Origin: Alphaproteobacteria bacterium | GTDB lineage: Bacteria > Pseudomonadota > Alphaproteobacteria > Micropepsales > Micropepsaceae | Assembly: GCA_016783965.1 (NCBI GenBank) | Contig: JADHVO010000007.1 | Location: 248,001-312,000 of the forward strand | Reading direction: 5' to 3' | Length of the DNA: 64,000 nt | Shown: positions 54,111-63,883 of the stretch, in pieces | Layout: each line of letters starts with the position of its first letter | How positions within the stretch are numbered: position 1 is the first letter of the stretch | Program-made: the position numbers and the translations under genes | Notes under the pieces: model-generated | What the model was told of the DNA's origin: nothing | Databases searched by the model: none | The model's input: only the letters and a program-made list of their open reading frames with translations

Positions 54111-56204
54111 CTATTTCAGCACCTTCACGTCCGGCACGCGCGGCGCGTAGAGGTCATTGACGGTCCGCAACGGCGCATCCCGCCCGGCCAACCGCCCGCG
54201 ATAGACCTGCGTGTTCTCCAGCACCCTCTGGACGTAGTTGCGGGTCTCGTTGAACGGGATCAGCTCCACCCAGTCGATGATGTCGACACCGGGGGTCCTC
54301 GGATCGCCCATGGCCGCGATCCACTTCCGCGCATTGCCCGGCCCCGCGTTGTAAGCGGCGATCGCGAGCACATAGGACCCGTTCCAACTCCGCAGATCCC
54401 CTGCGAACTCCGTCATGCCGAGCTGCATGTTGTAGCTCGGGTCGGCGGTCAGATCGTTCGGCCGGTAGGGCAGGCCGGCCTGCGAGGCCGCAAGCTGCGC
54501 CGATGCCAGCATCATCTGCATGATCCCGCGCGCGCCCGCACCGCTCACCGCATCCGGATCGAACTCCGTCTCCTGCCGGATCAGCCCCAGCACGAACGCC
54601 GTCTCCGGCGCCGTTCCCGGCCCCACATAGGACGGCACCGGGATCACCGGATAGAGGTAGTCCTGGAACGTCGCGCCGGCATAGCTGGCGCTCTTCGCCA
54701 CCCGCACCGCGATCTCGCGGAAGCCCATATTGGTCAGCATCTGCATCAGATACTTCGCCCGCGCCGCCTCGGGGTGCAGCTCGTACGCCCGTAGCGCGAA
54801 CAGCCGCAGGATGTTCTCCTGCCCGAGGTCGCCCAGCACGCGTATGGCCTTGGTCATGTCGTCGGCTTCGGTCGCATCGGCCGCGCTGTTCGCGTCCGCC
54901 GCCGTCTCGTTCAGGTGCACCACCGGCGACGCATCGATCCGCGCCAGTGCCATCTGTCCGTAGAACGTGTCGGGATACTGCGCCGCCGCGCGATAGGCTG
55001 CGACCGCCCTGGCCGTATCGCCCTTCGCTTCCCACGCTCGCCCCTGCCAGTAGCGCGCGCGAGACTTGCTGATTGGCCGCCCCACGCCTGCCTCCAGCCG
55101 CTGGAAATGCGGCAACGCCATCGCCGGGTTCTTCATGCAGCGCAGCGCCACCCAGCCCGCGAGGAATTCGCTCTCTGAGAACTCGGTCCCGCTGGTCAGT
55201 CCGGTTTCTGCTGCGATGGCATGCGCCGCCGTGCAGCTGTTGCTTTGGATCAGCGCGCGGATGGCCAGGTTCGCATCGCCCCACCATTTCGACGCGTGCG
55301 CGGCGATGAATGGCTTGATCCCCGGCCGCGCAAAGAAGGCTGCCGCCGCCGCGTTGTCGTTCGCCTTCCGCGCCGCGCGTGCGCGGTCATAGATCAGGTC
55401 CGCATCGTTCGCGACCGACGCCGGCAGGTTGGCCGCCGCCGTCTCGCCCGCACCCCGCCCGCTGCGAAATGCGATCCGCGCCCGCGCCAGCGCCTGAACG
55501 TCGTCCGCCACGCGCGACATCTCGCGCTGCGCCGCCGGAATCTCGTCGTTGGTGATCAGGTTCGACAGCCGCGCCCGGTCCACGTCCGGCGTCAGCAGCC
55601 CGCCGTCCTTCTGCACGATCGCCAGTTCCTGGTCCGGCCGGAACATTCCGCTCACCCAGCCGCGCCGGACCCAGTCCGTGCCCTGCGCGGTGCGTCCCAC
55701 GGCAATCAGCGCGTCGCCCAGGCGGATCATGCCGATGCCGGTCAGGGGCGTGCGCTCGCCGAACCAGCCGACGATGGCTGCGGGAGCCGCCGTCGGGTCC
55801 ATGGCCAGTTCGGCCCGAGCGACGATTGTGTCGCGCATCGGCCAGTCGGGGTTCGCGCGCAGGAAAGCATCGATCTCGGCAAATGAGGCGCCGGAGTTCT
55901 TGTCCAGCACATAGCGCCACTGGATCAGCCGCTTGCCGATATCGCCGCGGGTATTTTCCGCAAGGCCCTTCGCCCCCAGCCAGTCGCCGCGGTCCGCCGC
56001 ATCGAAGGCGCGGCCCAGCAGATCATGGTCGGCCGCGCTCAGCGCATGCGCGGGGCTTGGCCTGCGCTCGTGATCGGGCTTCAGCCCCTCGGCCGTCGAC
56101 AGGTCCGGCAGCGGCGTCGTCGTGCTCGGCAGCACTGTCTGCGCGGCGGCATAACCGATGGCGGCAATGCCCAGCAGCAGGAGAACGGCACGGCGGAACG
56201 TCAT
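54111..56204 (-). CDS. Soluble lytic murein transglycosylase
   Basis: 697 residues with a signal-anchor ([18 protein letters not shown]), a long superhelical alpha-domain (from about 60 to 520, like Slt70's U-domain) and a C-terminal lysozyme-like SLT domain: [20 protein letters not shown] with the catalytic Glu, [26 protein letters not shown] and the [18 protein letters not shown] motif. It cleaves peptidoglycan to 1,6-anhydroMurNAc in the periplasm. ATG 56204. Divergent from dapA with a 133-bp gap. Confidence 0.93.
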   Translation of the reverse strand: MTFRRAVLLLLGIAAIGYAAAQTVLPSTTTPLPDLSTAEGLKPDHERRPSPAHALSAADHDLLGRAFDAADRGDWLGAKGLAENTRGDIGKRLIQWRYVLDKNSGASFAEIDAFLRANPDWPMRDTIVARAELAMDPTAAPAAIVGWFGERTPLTGIGMIRLGDALIAVGRTAQGTDWVRRGWVSGMFRPDQELAIVQKDGGLLTPDVDRARLSNLITNDEIPAAQREMSRVADDVQALARARIAFRSGRGAGETAAANLPASVANDADLIYDRARAARKANDNAAAAAFFARPGIKPFIAAHASKWWGDANLAIRALIQSNSCTAAHAIAAETGLTSGTEFSESEFLAGWVALRCMKNPAMALPHFQRLEAGVGRPISKSRARYWQGRAWEAKGDTARAVAAYRAAAQYPDTFYGQMALARIDASPVVHLNETAADANSAADATEADDMTKAIRVLGDLGQENILRLFALRAYELHPEAARAKYLMQMLTNMGFREIAVRVAKSASYAGATFQDYLYPVIPVPSYVGPGTAPETAFVLGLIRQETEFDPDAVSGAGARGIMQMMLASAQLAASQAGLPYRPNDLTADPSYNMQLGMTEFAGDLRSWNGSYVLAIAAYNAGPGNARKWIAAMGDPRTPGVDIIDWVELIPFNETRNYVQRVLENTQVYRGRLAGRDAPLRTVNDLYAPRVPDVKVLK

Positions 56205-56337
56205 GGGGGATCGCTTAGGAGGGCGGGCCAAAAGGGCCACAGCCATGTGGCAATGTCGAGACCATTATGCCTTGCCGCGCGCACGGACGGCCCTGTACTT
56301 TGGTTCACTATCAAAGAGCACAACAAAGCAGGCCGTC

Positions 56338-57228
56338 ATGGCGTTCGCGCGCGAGAACATCAGGGGTTCCATCCCTGCTCTCATCACCCCGATGAAGGAC
56401 GGCAAAGTGGATGAGGCCGCGTTCCGCAAGCTGGTGAACTGGCAGATCGAGCAGGGGAGCCACGGGCTCGTGCCCTGCGGCACGACCGGCGAATCACCGA
56501 CGCTCTCCCACGAAGAACATATGAGAGTGGTCGAGCTCTGCGTGGAAGAGGCCCGCGGCCGCGTACCCGTGATCGCAGGCGCCGGCTCGAACTCGACCGA
56601 CGAGGCGATTTCGCTCACGAAGCACGCGAAGAAGGTCGGCGCCGACGCCGTGCTCTCCGTCACCGGCTACTACAACAAGCCCAGCCAGGAAGGGCAGTAC
56701 CGCCATTTCATGGCGATCGCCGACGCCGTCGACATCCCGATCCTGCTCTACAACATCCCCGGCCGCGCCATCGTCGAGATCACGGTCGAGACCATGGCCC
56801 GCCTCGCGAAGCACAGGAACATCGTCGGCGTGAAGGACGCCACCGCCAACCTCATGCGTCCCTCGCGCGAGCGCAACGCCATCGGCAACGATTGGCGCCT
56901 CATTTCCGGCGAGGACGGCACCGCGCTCGGTTACATGGCGCATGGCGGCCATGGCTGCATCTCGGTGACGGCCAACATCGCGCCCAGGCTCTGCTCCGAC
57001 TTCCAGAACGCCTGCATGCAGGGCGCCTTCGAGCAGGCGCTGAAGATCCAGGACCGCCTGATGCCGGTCCACGACGCCATGTTCTGCGAGCCCAGCCCCG
57101 CCCCGGTGAAATATGCCGCCTCGCTGCTCGGCATCTGCTCCGACGAGGTCCGCCTCCCGCTCGTCTCCGCCACCGACGAGGCCAAGGCCAAGGTGAAAGC
57201 CGCCCTGACCGGCGCCGGTATCCTCTAA
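56338..57228 (+). CDS. dapA: 4-hydroxy-tetrahydrodipicolinate synthase
   Basis: 296-residue class I aldolase-type enzyme of lysine and diaminopimelate synthesis, joining pyruvate with aspartate semialdehyde. [17 protein letters not shown] is the substrate loop, [11 protein letters not shown] holds the Tyr and GVKDATANL the Schiff-base Lys. ATG 56338 ([18 protein letters not shown]) gives the usual length. dapA next to smpB is a common proteobacterial order. Confidence 0.96.
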   Translation: MAFARENIRGSIPALITPMKDGKVDEAAFRKLVNWQIEQGSHGLVPCGTTGESPTLSHEEHMRVVELCVEEARGRVPVIAGAGSNSTDEAISLTKHAKKVGADAVLSVTGYYNKPSQEGQYRHFMAIADAVDIPILLYNIPGRAIVEITVETMARLAKHRNIVGVKDATANLMRPSRERNAIGNDWRLISGEDGTALGYMAHGGHGCISVTANIAPRLCSDFQNACMQGAFEQALKIQDRLMPVHDAMFCEPSPAPVKYAASLLGICSDEVRLPLVSATDEAKAKVKAALTGAGIL

Positions 57229-57234
57229 CTCCAG

Positions 57235-57360
57235 TGTCATGGCCCGCGACGGCGGGCCACCCAGTTGGTGCGCCCCTGCACTTGCAGGATTTGGCTCAGC
57301 CACCCGTCTGCGAGTATGAACAACCGTCACCCGGGTGGCCCGCTGTTGCGGGCCATGACA
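57235..57360. repeat. Composite inverted repeat (28-nt arms)
   Basis: Left arm 57235-57262 starts TGTCATGGCCCGCGAC; right arm 57333-57360 ends GCGGGCCATGACA. The arms are complementary over 28 bases with two G-T-type differences, and each arm contains its own small GGCCCGC/GCGGGCC hairpin. The 70 bp between them are unique. It looks like a pair of REP-type units facing each other (BIME-like) or a tiny MITE, between dapA and smpB. Confidence 0.8.
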
Positions 57361-57388
57361 TATGTTTCTTTATAGCCGCCGTTCTCCA

Positions 57389-57429
57389 GCCGCTCTGCGA
57401 TGGGTTGGCGGGCGGCATCGCAGAGCGGC
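57389..57429. repeat. Conserved-loop hairpin, copy C (smpB leader)
   Basis: Perfect 13-bp stem GCCGCTCTGCGAT / ATCGCAGAGCGGC around loop GGGTTGGCGGGCGGC (57402-57416). It ends nine bases before the smpB ATG, where a Shine-Dalgarno would lie, and none is evident. The loop is identical to copy B some 40 kb away while the stems are unrelated. Confidence 0.85.
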
Positions 57430-57438
57430 GCATCAAAA

Positions 57439-57912
57439 ATGGCAAAGAAGAAAGACGACGGCACCAAAATCGTCGCCGACAATCGCAAAGCCCGCTACGC
57501 CTACGCCATCGACGAGACACTCGAGGCGGGGATCATGCTCGTCGGCTCGGAAGTGAAGTCGCTGCGATCCGGCAAGTCGACGATCTCGGAATCCTACGCC
57601 TACGCCAAGGACGGCGAGCTGTTCCTGGTGAACGCCTACATCCCGGAATACACGCAGGCCAGCCGCTTCAACCACGAGCCCAAGCGCTCGCGCAAACTCC
57701 TGGTCCACAAGCGCGAGGCCAACAAGCTCGCCGCCGCGATCCAGCGCGAGGGCATGACGCTCATCCCGCTCAAGCTCTACTTCAACGCCAAGGGCATCGC
57801 GAAGGTCGAACTCGGCATCGCCAAGGGCAAGAAGCTCCACGACAAGCGCGAGACCGAAAAGCAGCGCGACTGGCAGCGCGACAAGGCCCGCCTGATGCGG
57901 GCCAAGGGGTGA
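57439..57912 (+). CDS. smpB: tmRNA-binding protein SmpB
   Basis: 157-residue OB-fold protein that brings tmRNA to stalled ribosomes. [39 protein letters not shown] and the C-terminal basic tail ([20 protein letters not shown]) that enters the mRNA channel are all present. ATG 57439 is set by family alignment ([15 protein letters not shown]). The tmRNA gene itself is not in the window. Its stop overlaps the GTG of the next gene. Confidence 0.97.
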   Translation: MAKKKDDGTKIVADNRKARYAYAIDETLEAGIMLVGSEVKSLRSGKSTISESYAYAKDGELFLVNAYIPEYTQASRFNHEPKRSRKLLVHKREANKLAAAIQREGMTLIPLKLYFNAKGIAKVELGIAKGKKLHDKRETEKQRDWQRDKARLMRAKG

Positions 57913-58304
57913 CGGTGTCGCCAGTGCTGCTCGTCAGATGGGTCGCCCAGCACAGCGTAATCTGGTTTCCAGCTGGTGTGTCGATCTCGTTTCTGGCTAT
58001 GACACTTGCGACGAGCTCCATCCTGGACTGGAGCGACCTGGAAACCTTGATCGGCATCGTGGGGTTCGCGGCCTGCTGCGGCCTGGGATGGGACACGGCA
58101 TGGCGGGACTTCGAGGATGCCTGGGCGCTTCTGGCCGGAGCGGCGGTCGTGACAACGGCACTCATCTTCGCGGCGGATTGGGTCTTGGCTTTGATGCGCA
58201 CAGGCGACACCTCTTGGCGCGGGGAATATCTAATCTCATTCGCGGTGATGACCAGTTTCATATTCTGCGTTTCTTGCATTCCTCGAATCCGGAGGCTGTT
58301 GTAG
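57909..58304 (+). CDS. Small membrane protein of unknown function
   Basis: 131 residues with about four hydrophobic segments: [55 protein letters not shown] and [17 protein letters not shown]. It starts with GTG in a GTGA overlap with the smpB stop, and its stop overlaps the next gene by one base, so it is in an smpB operon. No family recognised. An internal GTG at 57915 is an alternative start. Confidence 0.6.
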   Translation: MTVSPVLLVRWVAQHSVIWFPAGVSISFLAMTLATSSILDWSDLETLIGIVGFAACCGLGWDTAWRDFEDAWALLAGAAVVTTALIFAADWVLALMRTGDTSWRGEYLISFAVMTSFIFCVSCIPRIRRLL

Positions 58305-58840
58305 TGCGCATCGCCGTCGTCGGCACCTCGGGCAGCGGCAAGTCCACGCTGGCGAAGCGGCTGGCAACCTCGCTGAACATCCCGAACGTCGAACTCGATG
58401 CCATCAACTGGCAGGCCGGCTGGCGCGATCTCAACACCCACGACCCCGAGGAATTCCGGCGCCGCGTCTCCGCCGCACTCGACGTGGACGCCTGGGTCAG
58501 CGACGGCAACTACAGTGGCGCGGTCGGCACCATCGTGCTGAGCCGCGCCACGCACATCATCTGGCTCGACTACGACCGCAGCGTGGTGATGCGGCGCGTC
58601 GTGTGGCGCTCCTTCTATCGCGCAGCGTCCGGTAAGGAGCTGTGGCCGGGCACTGGAAACCGCGAGACCTTCGTCCAATGGTTCAAGGACCCGGACCATC
58701 CGATCCGCTGGGCTTGGCGCACGCACGAACACCGCCGCAAACAGTACGAAGCGCTGATCGCCGATCCGCGCAGCGCGTGGCTCAAGATCGTCCGCCTGCG
58801 CCATCCGCGCGAAGCGAACGATATCCTGACGCGGCTCTAA
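58304..58840 (+). CDS. P-loop kinase of the FlaR/adenylate kinase-like type
   Basis: 178-residue P-loop NTPase. Walker A VVGTSGSGKSTLAKRLAT, NVELDAINWQAGWRD (substrate-binding Asp region), DGNYSGAVGTIVLSRATHII with the DY that follows as Walker B (WLDYD), and a C-terminal RRKQYEALIADP. This is the topology-modulation/FlaR-like family of small kinases. Starts at GTG 58304, eight bases after GGAGG. Substrate unknown. Confidence 0.85.
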   Translation: MRIAVVGTSGSGKSTLAKRLATSLNIPNVELDAINWQAGWRDLNTHDPEEFRRRVSAALDVDAWVSDGNYSGAVGTIVLSRATHIIWLDYDRSVVMRRVVWRSFYRAASGKELWPGTGNRETFVQWFKDPDHPIRWAWRTHEHRRKQYEALIADPRSAWLKIVRLRHPREANDILTRL

Positions 58841-59256
58841 TCCTCGCCGCGGGCTCGGGCGATGGCCCGGTCCGCCTGGTCCATCGCCCCCTCAAAGGCG
58901 GTCTCGTAGCAGGGCGGGCTGTCGGACGTCGCGACCGGATAGCGGACGTTCAGCCGGGCGCACAGATCGCGCGCCGCCCGGCTCACCCGGCGTTCCAGCA
59001 CGCGGGCGCCATAGCCGGTGCTGAGATCCAGGTCGTCGTAGCGAACTTCACCCGACAGTGCGACGTCGACAATGGGCGCGCCGATGCTGCTGCGCCCCTG
59101 TGGCGGGCGCGGCGCGGTCACGATCACCTCTTCCGTCGGTCCATAGGTGGCCGTGCGATAATCCTGCGCCCAGGTCGGCACAGTGAGGCCCAGCGTCAGG
59201 CCCACCGCGGCTGCGGCCAGCAGAACGTTCCGGGCCGAAATGATTTGAGCGGACAT
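58837..59256 (-). CDS. UrcA-family exported protein
   Basis: 139 residues with a signal peptide (AAAAVGLTLGLTVPTWAQ) and the UrcA signature: SGEVRYDDLDLSTGYGARVL, ERRVSRAARDLC and a second Cys (SPPCYETAF) that probably forms a disulfide. UrcA proteins are small, secreted and common in sphingomonads and relatives; function unknown. ATG 59256 is preferred; its 3' end overlaps the kinase gene by four bases. Confidence 0.85.
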   Translation of the reverse strand: MSAQIISARNVLLAAAAVGLTLGLTVPTWAQDYRTATYGPTEEVIVTAPRPPQGRSSIGAPIVDVALSGEVRYDDLDLSTGYGARVLERRVSRAARDLCARLNVRYPVATSDSPPCYETAFEGAMDQADRAIARARGED

Positions 59257-59362
59257 GGCGGCTCCTGCTTTGTACCCATGAACGCCCATCCGGAAAAACG
59301 CTCGGTGGCGTCGCGGGTTCCACGCTGTTGGCGGTTCCCGGCCCCGCCATTACATTCCGCGG

Positions 59363-60037
<675 letters not shown>

Positions 60038-60043
60038 TAGACG

Positions 60044-60090
60044 ACCCTCGCCCCCGCGGAGCGGGGGGAGAGGGCAGGGTGAGGGGGCGG
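60044..60090. repeat. GC-rich dispersed palindrome
   Basis: CCTCGCCCCCGC-GGAG-CGGGGGGAGAGG followed by GCAGGGTGAGGG. It is directly after the Moco gene and resembles the element at 60401-60449. Typical alphaproteobacterial intergenic repeat; may act as terminator. Confidence 0.7.
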
Positions 60091-60400
60091 TGCAGCGCAA
60101 ACCGAGTTGGCAGGATTGGCTCGCCATTTTGTTAAGCGAGACGCGCACGCAAGTGGCACTTGGTTTCGCTTGTATGCGCGTTGGTGCTGACACTCGGTTT
60201 GTGGATCGGCCCCTCGCATCGGGCCATTGCCTTTTAGCGCAATGGCCATTGGACTGGTGCAGCTCAGCCGTTAGCATCCGCGCAGGTGGTGGCTGCTGGC
60301 CCATAAGCAACAAAGAGCACCAACGTCTCTTGGAGCTTCGAAAGCATGCTTCGGATCGCTGATCGCTAGCCCAACAAAAGACACCGTCTCGGCGCCATAA
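60091..60400. other. Gap of about 310 bp without a clear gene
   Basis: Lower GC and mixed composition. Open frames on both strands are short and lack coding-type composition. A CATTGCCTTTTAGCGCAATGGCC hairpin (60225-60247 region) is the only structure I see. It lies between two dispersed palindromes, so the whole 60.04-60.45 kb stretch could be an inserted or decayed element. Confidence 0.35.
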
Positions 60401-60449
60401 CCTCTCCTGCGAAGCGGGAGAGGTCGAAATCGCGCCGCGATTTCGGGTG
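60401..60449. repeat. Double palindrome at the start of the next gene
   Basis: CCTCTCCTGC-GAA-GCGGGAGAGG followed at once by CGAAATCGCG-C-CGCGATTTCG, both near-perfect, ending six bases before the ATG at 60455. The GGGTGAGGG after it would be the ribosome binding site. A widespread alphaproteobacterial repeat that has become part of a leader. Confidence 0.8.
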
Positions 60450-60454
60450 AGGGC

Positions 60455-61057
60455 ATGGCGAGGACCATACTGATCGGCGCAGGGCTGCTGTTCGTGCTGC
60501 TGCTCGCGATCCTGTTCCTGCTTCCGTTGTCACTGCCGCGTGTCGGCGACATCGTCGTGACTGGCGTCGAACTGAGTCCGGAAGTGCCGAAGCCCGATCG
60601 CGATGGCCCTTATCGCGGCATGGATGGTCCGTTCCTGGGCGTGACCTTCACCTCGGCGCACGACTTCCAGAAGCTGGCGCACGACTGGCACTACACGCTG
60701 GGCTACGCGCTGGCGTCCTGCGCCGGCGACGACCTCGATCCATCGAAGCCGCTCGCTAGCTTCGGCGGCGTGTACGACCAGCACGGCCCCGTCTTCATGT
60801 ATGCCGACAAGCGCCATACGTCGGGTCCCGGCACGCCCTTCCGCTATCACGTCTATCTCGCCGTGCGCGCCGAACCCAATCTCGACATCGACACCGGCCA
60901 GCCGCAACCGAACTACGACCTGAAGGCCCACCCGCAAGATGTCTGTCTGCGCATCGACGGCTTGCAGGAAGTCGACGGCGACGGCTGGGGCTTCGCGAAG
61001 TTCAAATCCAATGTCGTGCGCATCGCGAAAGACGACGTGACAAAGGCGTTTCGCTAG
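60455..61057 (+). CDS. Membrane-anchored hypothetical protein
   Basis: 200 residues: one N-terminal helix (ILIGAGLLFVLLLAILFLLP) and a periplasmic part with DGPFLGVTFTSAHDFQKL, YALASCAGDDLDPSKP and VCLRIDGLQEVDGDGWGFA. Two Cys could pair. No family recognised. Convergent with and overlapping the glycosylase gene by four bases. Confidence 0.7.
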   Translation: MARTILIGAGLLFVLLLAILFLLPLSLPRVGDIVVTGVELSPEVPKPDRDGPYRGMDGPFLGVTFTSAHDFQKLAHDWHYTLGYALASCAGDDLDPSKPLASFGGVYDQHGPVFMYADKRHTSGPGTPFRYHVYLAVRAEPNLDIDTGQPQPNYDLKAHPQDVCLRIDGLQEVDGDGWGFAKFKSNVVRIAKDDVTKAFR

Positions 61058-61695
61058 AGCGCGTGCAGTGCGGCGATCTTGGCCTGCTTCACCGCCGCGT
61101 CGAACATCTCTTCGGTGAGGACGCCGGTGTTGGTGTTGTAGCGCGAGCAGTGATAGCTCGAGACCAGCGCGATCTTGCCGATCTGGTGCACCGCGCCGTG
61201 CCCGAACGGATGCGCAGATTTCTTCGCCGTCAGCGCATCGCACACGCTGTCATGCGCGATCTTGCCCAGCGCGAGGATCGCCCGCAGCGAGGGCATCGCC
61301 GCGATGGTCGCGCTCAGGAACGATCGACAGGTCTTGATCTCGCCCGGCGTCGGCTTGTTCTGCGGCGGCACGCACCGCACCGCATTGGTGATCGCGCAAT
61401 CATGCAGCACCAGCCCGTCGGTCGGCTCGCGCAGATAGGCGCCCCGCGCCAGGCCATGCGCCAGCAGCGTCCTGTAGAGCAGGTCGCCCGCGTAATCGCC
61501 CGTGAACGGCCGCCCTGTGCGGTTCGCGCCGTGCAATCCGGGCGCCAGGCCCACGATAAGGAGCCGCACGTGATCGGCGCCGAAGGTCGGCACCGGATCG
61601 TTGAAGTACGCCGGATAGTCGCCACGGTTTTCCGCGCGGAATTCCGCGAGCCGCGGGCAGAGCTGGCAATCCCGCGGCGGCTCTGTCGTCGTCAC
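61054..61695 (-). CDS. Uracil-DNA glycosylase, family 5 (UdgB)
   Basis: 213 residues. CQLCPRLAEFRAEN at the start plus VRCVPPQNKPTPGEIKTCR form the Fe-S Cys set; motif 1 is VGLAPGLHGANRTGRPFTGD and motif 2 is SYHCSRYNTNTG. The HG in motif 1 in place of the usual catalytic Asp/Asn is characteristic of family 5, which also removes hypoxanthine and other deaminated bases. Starts with GTG sharing a base with the stop of the NYN gene. Confidence 0.92.
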   Translation of the reverse strand: MTTTEPPRDCQLCPRLAEFRAENRGDYPAYFNDPVPTFGADHVRLLIVGLAPGLHGANRTGRPFTGDYAGDLLYRTLLAHGLARGAYLREPTDGLVLHDCAITNAVRCVPPQNKPTPGEIKTCRSFLSATIAAMPSLRAILALGKIAHDSVCDALTAKKSAHPFGHGAVHQIGKIALVSSYHCSRYNTNTGVLTEEMFDAAVKQAKIAALHAL

Positions 61696-62270
61696 TAAGC
61701 GGTCTGCGCGTAGTGCGGCGACTGCTGCGGGCTCCGCGGTCCGCCTTCGCGCGCGATCTGCGGCTTCAGCTCGTCGAGTTCGATGAAGTTGTCCGCCTGC
61801 CGCCGCAGCTCGTCGGCCACCATCGGCGGCTGGGTGCGGATGGTCGACACCACGCTCACGCGGCGCCCCTTGCGCTGCGCCGCTTCGACCAGCCGCCGGA
61901 AATCGCCGTCGCCGGAGAAGATCACGATGTGATCCACCTGGTCCGCCATCTCCATCACGTCGATGGCGAGTTCGATGTCCATGTTGCCTTTCACGCGGCG
62001 GCGGCCGGTGCCGTCGGTGAACTCCTTGAGCGGCTTCGTCACCACGGCAAAGCCGTTGTAGTCGAGCCAGTCGACAAGCGGCCTGAGAGGGGAGAACTCC
62101 TGATCTTCCGCCACCGCGGTGTAGTAGAACGCGCGCACCAGGATTCCCTTGCGCGCGAAAAGTTCCAGAAGCCGTTTATAATCGATGTCGAACTGGAGAC
62201 CCTTGGCGGCGCCGTAGAGATTTGCGCCGTCGATGAACAGGGCGAGCTTTTCATTCGGATAGAACAACAT
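61695..62270 (-). CDS. NYN-domain protein (LabA/DUF88 family)
   Basis: 191-residue PIN-like ribonuclease-fold protein. LALFIDGANLYGAAKG, KGNMDIELAIDVMEMADQVD and VIFSGDGDFRRLVEAAQRKG give the conserved acidic residues of the metal site. LabA-type proteins are widespread and some cut RNA. The glycosylase gene follows it with a one-base overlap, so they are one operon; the functional link is unclear. Confidence 0.92.
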   Translation of the reverse strand: MLFYPNEKLALFIDGANLYGAAKGLQFDIDYKRLLELFARKGILVRAFYYTAVAEDQEFSPLRPLVDWLDYNGFAVVTKPLKEFTDGTGRRRVKGNMDIELAIDVMEMADQVDHIVIFSGDGDFRRLVEAAQRKGRRVSVVSTIRTQPPMVADELRRQADNFIELDELKPQIAREGGPRSPQQSPHYAQTA

Positions 62271-62372
62271 AATGAACTCCCACTATCACGATGGCCCAAC
62301 CGGCAATAAAACTCCGACCGCCCTGTGCCGTTCTAATCCTCTCCGTGCGCGGTTCAAGTACGGCTTTGTCCC

Positions 62373-62870
62373 ATGATCCTCATTGCGCTCGGCAGCAATC
62401 TCGCGTCCGCGGCCGGAACGCCGGCGCAGACGTTGACCGCGGCGATCGCACATCTCCCCCAACACGAAATGAGTGTCGCCGCCATATCGCCTTATTACGT
62501 AACGCCCGCATGGCCGGATCCAAACGATCCGTCATTTGTCAACGCGGTGGCGCAAATCGACACAAGACATTCGCCCGAGACGCTGATGGAGGCACTCCAT
62601 GCGACGGAAGCGGCATTCGGACGTGTACGTTCTGTAATGAACGCGCCGCGCACACTCGATCTTGATCTTCTCGATTTTAACGGGCGTGTAATGCAAGGCC
62701 CGCCGGTTCTGCCGCATCCGCGTCTCGCCGAGCGCGCGTTCGTGCTCGTGCCGCTGGCGGACATCGCGCCGCACTGGCGCGATCCGCGTACCGGCCGTGC
62801 GGTTTCGGAATTGCTGGCGGCGCTGCCCGCGGCTGAGCGCGCCGCCGTGCGTCCTATTTCTTCAGGGTGA
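62373..62870 (+). CDS. folK: 2-amino-4-hydroxy-6-hydroxymethyldihydropteridine pyrophosphokinase
   Basis: 165-residue HPPK of folate synthesis. MILIALGSNLASAAG, YYVTPAWPDPNDPSFVNAV, the RTLDLDLLDF metal motif and LPHPRLAERAFVLVPLADI are all diagnostic. The 3' end overlaps the convergent secreted-protein gene by 17 bp. Divergent from the NYN gene with a 102-bp gap. Confidence 0.96.
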   Translation: MILIALGSNLASAAGTPAQTLTAAIAHLPQHEMSVAAISPYYVTPAWPDPNDPSFVNAVAQIDTRHSPETLMEALHATEAAFGRVRSVMNAPRTLDLDLLDFNGRVMQGPPVLPHPRLAERAFVLVPLADIAPHWRDPRTGRAVSELLAALPAAERAAVRPISSG

Positions 62871-63402
62871 AGGTCGCGCGGATGCTGTCGAACAGCTTCG
62901 TCAGCCTGGCGTCGTCATATTGCTTCGGCGGCGGGTCGATCACGGTCCGCTCGGTCGAATGCACAAAGTACGTCACCGCCGTACAGGTGCCGCTGATCAG
63001 GAACAGGTTCGTCGAGCGCTGCTGCATCATGCCGGAGTCGGGCATGAACGCCGTCACATAGGTCCGGCCGTCGGCCTTCAGCGTCTTGACCTCTTCCGGA
63101 TCGCTCAGGAACTGCGCTGGCTTGCAGTTCTTGCCCGGCAGCACTTCGACGGCGACCAGCGCGTCGTCGAGATTGGTGCCCTTCGTGTAGGACTCCGGGA
63201 TGCTGAACGACACGCCATGGACCGGCGGATCGATTTCGATCGACTGGTACTTCGGATCGACCGTGAAATTCGCCGGGTAGGAGATCGACCAACCGTTCTT
63301 TGCGTCGGTGTAGGTCTTCCATCCCTTGGGTGGCGCCGCCGTTGCGGCCGTCGCCGCCGCGCCCAGCATCGTCGCCACCACCAGCACGCGCCTGATTGTC
63401 AT
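62854..63402 (-). CDS. Exported hypothetical protein
   Basis: 182 residues with a signal peptide (VLVVATMLGAAATAATAAPP). The mature part (WKTYTDAKNGWSISYPANF, CKPAQFLSDPEEVKTL, GTCTAVTYFVHSTERT) looks like a lipoprotein-type beta-rich periplasmic domain and shares style with 28818-29411. ATG 63402 follows GGGGAGACTGTC. Two Cys may pair. Function unknown. Confidence 0.7.
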   Translation of the reverse strand: MTIRRVLVVATMLGAAATAATAAPPKGWKTYTDAKNGWSISYPANFTVDPKYQSIEIDPPVHGVSFSIPESYTKGTNLDDALVAVEVLPGKNCKPAQFLSDPEEVKTLKADGRTYVTAFMPDSGMMQQRSTNLFLISGTCTAVTYFVHSTERTVIDPPPKQYDDARLTKLFDSIRATFTLKK

Positions 63403-63462
63403 GACAGTCTCCCCAGCTTCGATCGGAACTCTGCCCTGCAATTGTGGCGATCCCAAAGAAAA

Positions 63463-63486
63463 ATCCGGGCGGCTTTCCGCCCGGAT
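63463..63486 (-). terminator. Intrinsic terminator of the last gene
   Basis: ATCCGGGCGG-AAAG-CCGCCCGGAT on the minus strand, followed by TTTTTCTTT. It lies just after the stop of the 63512-63883 gene and before the next minus gene. Confidence 0.9.
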
Positions 63487-63511
63487 TCATTTTTGGTCGG
63501 ACGTACGCTGT

Positions 63512-63883
63512 CTATTTCCAGTGCGCCCAGGTCTTTCCGGAACGCCGGTTGTAGTTCAGCGTGATCTCGCTGATCGTGCAGAGATTGAAGTTCTTCCAGT
63601 ACGCATCGGAGTCGTCGTCATACACGACCTTCAGGTCCCAGTAGCAGCCGCCCGCGTGGTGCGGGAAGGTGATGTCGACGGACTGGCCGTCTTCCAGTTC
63701 GTCCTGGCCCATCACGTCCTCTTCCCAGCTGTTGGTACTGACCGGCGAGACATAGACCTCGCGGATCGTGTAGCCGGTGTCGTTGATGAGCGTGAAATTC
63801 TGCCGCGCGGCCTCAGCCGGCAAGGCGGCGAGCAGCGACAGACCGGCCGCCGCAATAGCGGCCGCAAGCATCTTGAACTTCAT
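63512..63883 (-). CDS. Small exported hypothetical protein
   Basis: 123 residues with a signal peptide (KMLAAAIAAAGLSLLAALPA, cleavage after AEA). The mature domain begins FTLINDTGYTIREVYVSP and contains GGCYWDLKVVYDDDSDAYWK and NLCTISEITLNYNRR, a short beta-rich fold with two Cys seen in several alphaproteobacterial exported proteins. ATG 63883 is chosen over a longer frame. The 117 bp after it to the window end hold no gene. Confidence 0.75.
   Translation of the reverse strand: MKFKMLAAAIAAAGLSLLAALPAEAARQNFTLINDTGYTIREVYVSPVSTNSWEEDVMGQDELEDGQSVDITFPHHAGGCYWDLKVVYDDDSDAYWKNFNLCTISEITLNYNRRSGKTWAHWK

Noticed and set aside
57229..57438. tmRNA gene beside smpB
   Set aside because: The gap holds only dispersed repeats; no tag reading frame (AND...VAA type) or tRNA-like ends are present.
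60091..60400. Hypothetical genes on either strand in this gap
   Set aside because: Frames are short, start inside repeats, and show no ribosome binding site or family resemblance.
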